Assembly (NCBI GenBank): GCA_046565985.1
Contig: JBKHXN010000117.1
Span: forward strand, 1-31,451
Reading direction: 5' to 3'
Length of the DNA stretch: 31,451 bases
Origin: Polycyclovorans sp046565985
GTDB lineage: Bacteria > Pseudomonadota > Gammaproteobacteria > Nevskiales > Nevskiaceae
Positions 27,005-31,451 of the stretch are shown here, piece after piece; the first letter of the stretch is position 1; each line of letters starts with the position of its first letter. Under the pieces are notes generated by a model that was not told the DNA's origin, did not search any database, and saw nothing but the letters and a program-made list of their open reading frames with translations. The translations under genes and the position numbers were made by a program.

Positions 27005-27937
27005 TCAGGGCAGGGCGTCGATTTCCTCGTCGTCCTGGGGCGGCAGCAGGTCTTCCCGCGAAACGCCGAGGAAAATCACCATCGCGCTGGCGACGAAGAC
27101 CGAGGAATAGGTCCCGACGATGATGCCGACGATCAGGGCGATGGAAAACTCGTGCACCACCGTCCCGCCGAGGAAGAACAGCGAGGTCAGCACGAACAGC
27201 GTGGTGCCGCCGGTGATGATGGTGCGCGCCAGGGTCTGATTGACGGAGAGGTTCACCACCTCCAGCGCCGAGGCGCGGCGCTGCTCCAGGAAGTTTTCGC
27301 GGATCCGGTCATAGACCACGATGGTGTCGTTGAGCGAATAGCCGATCAGCGCCAGGATCGCGGCGAGCACGGTCAGGTTGAACTCCAGCCCGAACAGGGC
27401 GAACCAGCCCAGCACCAGGATGGCGTCATGCAGGGTGGCGACGATGGAGCCGAGCGCAAACTTCCACTCGAAGCGGAACGCCACATAGACCAGGATGCCG
27501 ATCAGCGCGAAGATGGCCGCCAGCGCGCCGTCCACCGCCAGTTCGTCGCCCACCTGCGGACCCACGAATTCCACACGCCGCAGCTCCAGCGGCTCGCCGC
27601 CGGCCGTGAGCGCGGCGATGATGCGGTTGGACAGGTCAGCGGAGCTTTCGGCGTCCTCCGGCACCAGGCGGATCAGCACGTCGGAGGTGGTGCCAAAGTA
27701 CTGCACCACCGCCGAGGACAGACCGGCGGCATCCAGATCGGCACGCAGGGTGTTGAGCTCCACCGGACGCTCGTAGCCGATCTCCACCAGCGCGCCGCCG
27801 GTGAAGTCCAGACCCAGATGCAGGCCCTTGCCCAGCACCAGGCCCAGCGCCAGCACGGTGAGCAGGATCGAGACCGCCATCATCGGGCGGCGGATCGCCA
27901 TGAAATCAAAGCGGGGAACGCGGGAGAAAAAGCGCAT
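27005..27937 (-). CDS. secF: Protein translocase subunit SecF
   Basis: SecF pairs with SecD to use the proton gradient to complete export of proteins through SecYEG. The 310-residue protein has the N-terminal helix (RPMMAVSILLTVLALGLVLG) and the periplasmic P4 domain starting LDFTGGALVEIGYERPVEL. Five C-terminal helices follow, with ALIGYSLNDTIVVYDRIREN and NQTLARTIITGGTTLFVLTS, the RND-type proton path. It follows secD by 11 nt with AGGA just before the ATG and is the last gene of the trmJ-yajC-secD-secF run. Confidence 0.98.
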   Translation of the reverse strand: MRFFSRVPRFDFMAIRRPMMAVSILLTVLALGLVLGKGLHLGLDFTGGALVEIGYERPVELNTLRADLDAAGLSSAVVQYFGTTSDVLIRLVPEDAESSADLSNRIIAALTAGGEPLELRRVEFVGPQVGDELAVDGALAAIFALIGILVYVAFRFEWKFALGSIVATLHDAILVLGWFALFGLEFNLTVLAAILALIGYSLNDTIVVYDRIRENFLEQRRASALEVVNLSVNQTLARTIITGGTTLFVLTSLFFLGGTVVHEFSIALIVGIIVGTYSSVFVASAMVIFLGVSREDLLPPQDDEEIDALP

Positions 27938-27948
27938 GGCGGAGATCC

Positions 27949-29799
27949 TCAGACCGGCAGGTCGGCGAGCTTGCGCCGGGCAAACAGCAGCTGCACCAGC
28001 GCGCGCGAGGCGACGATGGCGGTGAACATCGAGGTGGCGATGCCGATGCTCAGCGTCACCGCAAAGCCCTTGACCGGCCCGGCGCCGAGCGCGAACAGCA
28101 CCACGGCGGCGATCAGCGTGGTCAGCTGCGAGTCGGCGATGGTGAGGAAGGCCCGGTCGTAGCCCGCCTCGATGGCCTGATGCGGCGGCTTGCCGTTCGC
28201 CAACTCCTCACGGATACGCTCGTAGATCAGCACGTTGGCGTCCACCGCCATGCCCAGCGTCAGCACGATGCCGGCGATGCCCGGCATGGTCAGCGTGGCC
28301 TGGATCAGCGACATGGCGGCCACCAGCAGCACCAGATTGAGCAGCAGGGCCACGTTGGCCAGCAGGCCAAATACCTTGTAGTACACCGCCATGAAGATCA
28401 GCACCGCCACCAGGCCCACCAGCGCGGCGAGCTGGCCCTGGGCGATGTTGTCGGCACCCAGGCTGGGGCCGACGGTACGTTCCTCGACGATCTCCACCGG
28501 CGCCGCCAGCGCGCCGGCGCGCAGCAGTACCGACAGATCATGGGCTTCCTTGCTCTCCAGGCCGGTGGTCTGGAAGCGCTTGCCGAACACGCCACGGATG
28601 GTGGCGACGGAGATGATTTCCTCGATCTCGCGCTGCTCGCGGATCGGCTCGCCGCGGGCGTTGTAGGTGGTCACCACCTCGCGCTCCTTGAACAGCACCG
28701 CCATGGGCTTGCCCACGTTCTTCTCGGTGAAGGCGAACATGCGCTTGGCGCCCACCCCGTCGAGCGTCACGCTGACGGCGGGCGAGCCGTTCTCGTCCAC
28801 GGTGGCAGCGGCATCCACCAGCTGGTTGCCGGCGGCGATGGTCTCGCGCAGCAGCAGGTAGGGCCGGCGGTCGCCGCGGGTGTAGAACAGCTCGGTGCCC
28901 GGCGGAATGATGCCGGTGCGGGCGGCGAGATAGGGATCATCCTCCGCCACCGCACGGTATTCCAGCGTGGCGGTGGCGCCCAGCAGGTCCTTGACCCGGG
29001 TGGTGTCCTGCACACCGGGCAGCTGCACGACGATGCGGTTCTGCCCCTGGCGCTGCACCAGCGGCTCGGCAACGCCCAGCTGGTTGACGCGGTTGCGCAG
29101 CGTGGTGAGGTTCTGCTTGACCGCAAAATCGACGATGCGCTTGGCCTCTTCCTCGCTGATGCGTGCTTCCAGGCTCAGCGGACTGGCCTCGGGCGTGCTC
29201 AGGGCGAGCTCGGGATTTTCATCGCCGATGAGCTGGCGGGCGCGGGCCAGGCGCTCGGTGTCGGCAAATTCCAGCACCACCGCATCGCCCACCTGGCGGC
29301 GGCCGCTGTAGCGCACGCCTTCCCTGCGCAGCAGCGCCGGCAGCTCGGTCACGTAGCGTTCCACCGTCTTGGTACGGACTTCCTCGATATCCACCTCCAG
29401 CAGGAAGTGCACGCCGCCGCGCAGGTCCAGGCCCAGATTCATGGGCTTGGCACCCAGGGCCTGCAGCCAGGCCGGGGTGCGCGTGGCGATGTTCAGCGCC
29501 ACCACATAGCCGCGGCCCAGTTCGCGCTTGAGGGCGTCGGCCGTCCGGAGCTGGCTGACCTCATCGTCCAGACGCACCACCCACTGCCCGCCTTCCGGCC
29601 CGCTGGACAGGGGGACCAGGTTCTCCCCCGCCAGCGCGCGGTCCACCACCTCACCAAACCCGGCGGCGAGCGGCTCGCCGCTGTCGCGGGAGATCTGGAC
29701 GGACGGATCGTCCCCAAACAGGTTGGGGGCGGCATAGAGCAGGCCGGCCAGCAGGGCCACGACCAGCAGCAGGTATTTCCAGAGCGGATACGGTTTCAT
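27949..29799 (-). CDS. secD: Protein translocase subunit SecD
   Basis: SecD is the large partner of SecF in the inner membrane. The 616-residue protein (E. coli 615) has an N-terminal helix (PLWKYLLLVVALLAGLLYAA). The large periplasmic P1 domain contains the conserved base motif LGLDLRGGVHFLLEVD, a ferredoxin-like subdomain with LRNRVNQLGVAEPLVQRQGQ and NRIVVQLPGVQDT, and the P1 head with TTGLESKEAHDLSVLLRAGA. The five-helix C-terminal RND part has GMAVDANVLIYERIREEL and the helices around VVLFALGAGPVKGFAVTLSI. It lies 72 nt after yajC and 11 nt before secF. Confidence 0.98.
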   Translation of the reverse strand: MKPYPLWKYLLLVVALLAGLLYAAPNLFGDDPSVQISRDSGEPLAAGFGEVVDRALAGENLVPLSSGPEGGQWVVRLDDEVSQLRTADALKRELGRGYVVALNIATRTPAWLQALGAKPMNLGLDLRGGVHFLLEVDIEEVRTKTVERYVTELPALLRREGVRYSGRRQVGDAVVLEFADTERLARARQLIGDENPELALSTPEASPLSLEARISEEEAKRIVDFAVKQNLTTLRNRVNQLGVAEPLVQRQGQNRIVVQLPGVQDTTRVKDLLGATATLEYRAVAEDDPYLAARTGIIPPGTELFYTRGDRRPYLLLRETIAAGNQLVDAAATVDENGSPAVSVTLDGVGAKRMFAFTEKNVGKPMAVLFKEREVVTTYNARGEPIREQREIEEIISVATIRGVFGKRFQTTGLESKEAHDLSVLLRAGALAAPVEIVEERTVGPSLGADNIAQGQLAALVGLVAVLIFMAVYYKVFGLLANVALLLNLVLLVAAMSLIQATLTMPGIAGIVLTLGMAVDANVLIYERIREELANGKPPHQAIEAGYDRAFLTIADSQLTTLIAAVVLFALGAGPVKGFAVTLSIGIATSMFTAIVASRALVQLLFARRKLADLPV

Positions 29800-29871
29800 C
29801 AGTGGTCTCGCGCCTGGCGCCGGGCCCGGCGCCAGGCTTGCGGATGGGAAATGGACGCGGCAGGCGCGTCT

Positions 29872-30201
29872 TCAGAGCGCCTTGAGCGAGCCCTTGGGCA
29901 GCACCGCGACGATGGCCGGCTTCTGCACCTTGACCGCCACGTTGTCGGCCACTTCCAGGGTGATGTACACCTCGCCCATGTCCAGGATCTTGCCGGCCAG
30001 GCCGCCGCTGGTGATGACCTCATCACCGCGTGCGAGCTTCTCCAGCATCTGGCGCATTTCCTTGTTGCGCTTCATCTGCGGACGGATGAGCAGGAAGTAG
30101 AACAGCACCACCAGCAGGATCAGCGGCAGGAACTGCATCAGGGCGTTGGGCTGGGCCTGCCCGGCCTGGGCGTAGGCGGGGCTGAGGATGAAATCGAGCA
30201 C
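29872..30201 (-). CDS. yajC: Preprotein translocase subunit YajC
   Basis: YajC is a single-span inner-membrane partner of SecDF (and of AcrB in E. coli). The 109-residue product starts with GTG at 30201, with GGAG 8 nt upstream, reading MLDFILSPAYAQAG. It continues with the helix MQFLPLILLVVLFYFLLIRP, the motif RPQMKRNKEMRQMLEKLARG, DEVITSGGLAGKI and the C-terminal VAVLPKGSLKAL, which is nearly the E. coli ending. It precedes secD as in most bacteria. The tgt and queA genes that usually precede yajC are replaced by trmJ, 33 nt upstream. Confidence 0.97.
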   Translation of the reverse strand: MLDFILSPAYAQAGQAQPNALMQFLPLILLVVLFYFLLIRPQMKRNKEMRQMLEKLARGDEVITSGGLAGKILDMGEVYITLEVADNVAVKVQKPAIVAVLPKGSLKAL

Positions 30202-30234
30202 GTGCGACTCCGGGGGTTCAAAAAGAGCGCCGGA

Positions 30235-31020
30235 TTATGCCACAGGGCGTCTCCGGGTCCGGACCTTGGGGGTCTCCACCGAGGTGAGGATGCCGCGCAG
30301 GATATTGAGCTCGTTGCGGTCCGGCCGGGCGCGGTTGAACAACGTACGCAGGCGCCGCAGCAGCAGGCGCGGGTTGTCCGGGTCCAGAAAGCCGGTGCCC
30401 AGCAGGGTGCGCTGCAGATGCTCGTAGAAATGCTCCATCTCCTCGGCCGTGGGCGGCGCATGGGCCGGCAGCGCGGTCTTGGCCGCCACCCGCGGCGCGT
30501 CCGGCAGCGCCGCCTTGCGCAGCTCCCAGGCCAGAATCTGCACCGCCTGGGCGAGGTTGAGCGAGCCATAGTCCGGATTGGTGGGCACAAAGGTCACGGC
30601 GTGACAGCGGTCCAGGTGCTCGTTGGACAGCCCGGTGCGCTCGCAGCCAAAGACCAGCGCGCAGCGCGCCGCGGCCGGCAGGGCCAGTGCACGCGCGGCA
30701 AAGGCGGCCGGCATCAGCGGTTCGTCGCCCAGGTGCCGCGGCCGGGCCGAGGTCCCCACCACCCAGGCGCAGTCGGCCACCGCCTCTTCCAGGCTGGCGC
30801 AGACGCGCGCCGCCTCCAGCACCGCCAGGGCGCCCGAGGCCATGGAGCGCGCCTGCGGATGCGGGTAGCGTTCCGGCGCCACCAGCATCAGGTCGGTAAG
30901 GCCCATGGTGAGCATGGCGCGGGCGGCCGAGCCGATATTGCCGGGGTGCTGGGTGCCCACCAGCACCACGCGGATGCGGGACAGGTCCGGGGCGGGCGCA
31001 ACTGGGTCGGGAGTGGACAT
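30235..31020 (-). CDS. trmJ: tRNA (cytidine/uridine-2'-O-)-methyltransferase TrmJ
   Basis: TrmJ methylates the ribose at position 32 of tRNA anticodon loops using S-adenosylmethionine. The 261-residue SpoU-family protein has the trefoil-knot motifs: VVLVGTQHPGNIGSAARAML (motif 1 with the conserved Asn), ALVFGCERTGLSNEHLDRCH (motif 2) and VPTNPDYGSLNLAQAVQILA (motif 3). A C-terminal helical extension (EEMEHFYEHLQRTLLGTGFL) matches TrmJ rather than other SpoU enzymes. It is divergent from suhB over 55 nt, the same trmJ/suhB pairing seen in E. coli and many gammaproteobacteria. yajC begins 33 nt after its stop. Confidence 0.97.
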   Translation of the reverse strand: MSTPDPVAPAPDLSRIRVVLVGTQHPGNIGSAARAMLTMGLTDLMLVAPERYPHPQARSMASGALAVLEAARVCASLEEAVADCAWVVGTSARPRHLGDEPLMPAAFAARALALPAAARCALVFGCERTGLSNEHLDRCHAVTFVPTNPDYGSLNLAQAVQILAWELRKAALPDAPRVAAKTALPAHAPPTAEEMEHFYEHLQRTLLGTGFLDPDNPRLLLRRLRTLFNRARPDRNELNILRGILTSVETPKVRTRRRPVA

Positions 31021-31075
31021 GCGTGTATTCTATGCGCCGTTTCGCCCCGCTCTTCCGAAAAAAGTCCCGACGCCC

Positions 31076-31451
31076 ATGCATCCGCTGGTCAATATTGCCG
31101 TTTCCGCCGCCCGCAGCGCCGGCAATTTCATCATGCGGCACCAGGAGCGCGTCGACTCCCTGCAGATCGAGCGCAAGAGCCGCAATGATTTCGTCACCCA
31201 GGTGGATCGGGGCGCGGAAGCGGAGATCATCAAGATCATCCGCCGCTACCACCCGGACCATGCCATCCTCGGCGAGGAAAGTGGCAGCCGCCACAGCCGC
31301 TCCGAGGTACGCTGGATCATAGACCCGCTGGACGGCACCACCAATTTCCTGCATCGCCTGCCGCACTTTGCGGTGTCGATCGGCGTGGAAGTCCGTGGCC
31401 GCCTGGAGCACGGCGTGGTTTATGCGCCCAGCACCCAGGACCTCTACACCG
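31076..31451 (+). CDS. suhB: Inositol-1-monophosphatase family protein SuhB, N-terminal part (cut by window edge)
   Basis: The frame opens with ATG at 31076 and runs to the window edge, giving the first 125 residues. MHPLVNIAVSAARSAGNFIM, KSRNDFVTQVDRGAEAEIIK, ILGEESG (metal ligand Glu67 or Glu68) and RWIIDPLDGTTNFLHRLPHF (Asp83, Asp86) are the inositol monophosphatase signatures. In E. coli SuhB also joins the rRNA antitermination complex with NusA/B/E/G. No obvious ribosome site precedes the ATG. It is divergent from trmJ. Confidence 0.96.
   Translation, partial: MHPLVNIAVSAARSAGNFIMRHQERVDSLQIERKSRNDFVTQVDRGAEAEIIKIIRRYHPDHAILGEESGSRHSRSEVRWIIDPLDGTTNFLHRLPHFAVSIGVEVRGRLEHGVVYAPSTQDLYT

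Noticed and set aside
31021..31032. TAGAAT on the minus strand as a -10 that would make trmJ leaderless
   Set aside because: Its spacing would start transcription at the trmJ ATG, but no -35 or extended -10 supports it and a chance match is likely.

Overview
The window is about 31.5 kb of dense, GC-rich (roughly two thirds G+C by eye) bacterial chromosome. Nearly everything is core housekeeping, and the gene content points to a gammaproteobacterium: prfB-lysS with the RF2 frameshift, cinA/pncC-recA-recX, cutA next to a DsbD-type gene and aroQ-accB-accC, yajC-secD-secF, and trmJ divergent from suhB. A Chromatiales/Ectothiorhodospiraceae-like or related lineage is a guess from gene order only. 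I saw no rRNA, tRNA, CRISPR array, insertion sequence or phage gene, and no gene-free stretch of 300 bases.

Layout, left to right. (1) 1-1830: a truncated MATE exporter diverges from a fused alpha/beta-hydrolase-class III nucleotide cyclase. (2) 1819-4998: a large trifunctional-family PutA without the DNA-binding domain, convergent with the cyclase. (3) 5063-8738: cutA, a stand-alone DsbD N-terminal domain, a TlpA-like thioredoxin, aroQ (TTG start), accB and accC, all on the plus strand. (4) 8863-10539: a rhodanese and a TolC-type outer-membrane channel behind a perfect palindrome that overlaps a candidate promoter. (5) 10549-15134, minus strand: a two-domain acyltransferase resembling the ornithine-lipid synthase OlsF, a duplicated lysS tail, then the prfB-lysS operon. 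(6) 15285-17897: an OmpA-family protein with thrombospondin type 3 repeats and a strong terminator, then an atypical Y-family polymerase. (7) 17904-20964, minus strand: leucine dehydrogenase-pncC-recA-recX, with overlapping junctions. (8) 21082-23568: a secreted metallo-beta-lactamase-fold protein with a GlyGly-CTERM-like tail, then a thiolase. (9) 23614-26880, minus strand: an S46 peptidase and a WecA/MraY-family sugar-phosphate transferase. (10) 27005-31020, minus strand: trmJ-yajC-secD-secF; suhB diverges and runs off the right edge.

Functional themes are fatty acid and membrane lipid supply (accBC, OlsF-like, thiolase), envelope biogenesis and export (SecDF-YajC, TolC, OmpA, DsbD-alpha/TlpA, WecA-like), amino acid catabolism (PutA, leucine dehydrogenase, S46 peptidase) and DNA repair (RecA, RecX, Y-family polymerase). 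I see no wholly new multi-gene system. The observations most worth checking are the cyclase fusion whose hydrolase triad and purine-recognition residues are altered, the DsbD module reduced to its alpha domain and coupled to a TlpA thioredoxin, the 80-bp duplication of the lysS 3' end, the palindromic operator candidate in front of rhodanese-tolC, and the GlyGly-CTERM-like hydrolase.
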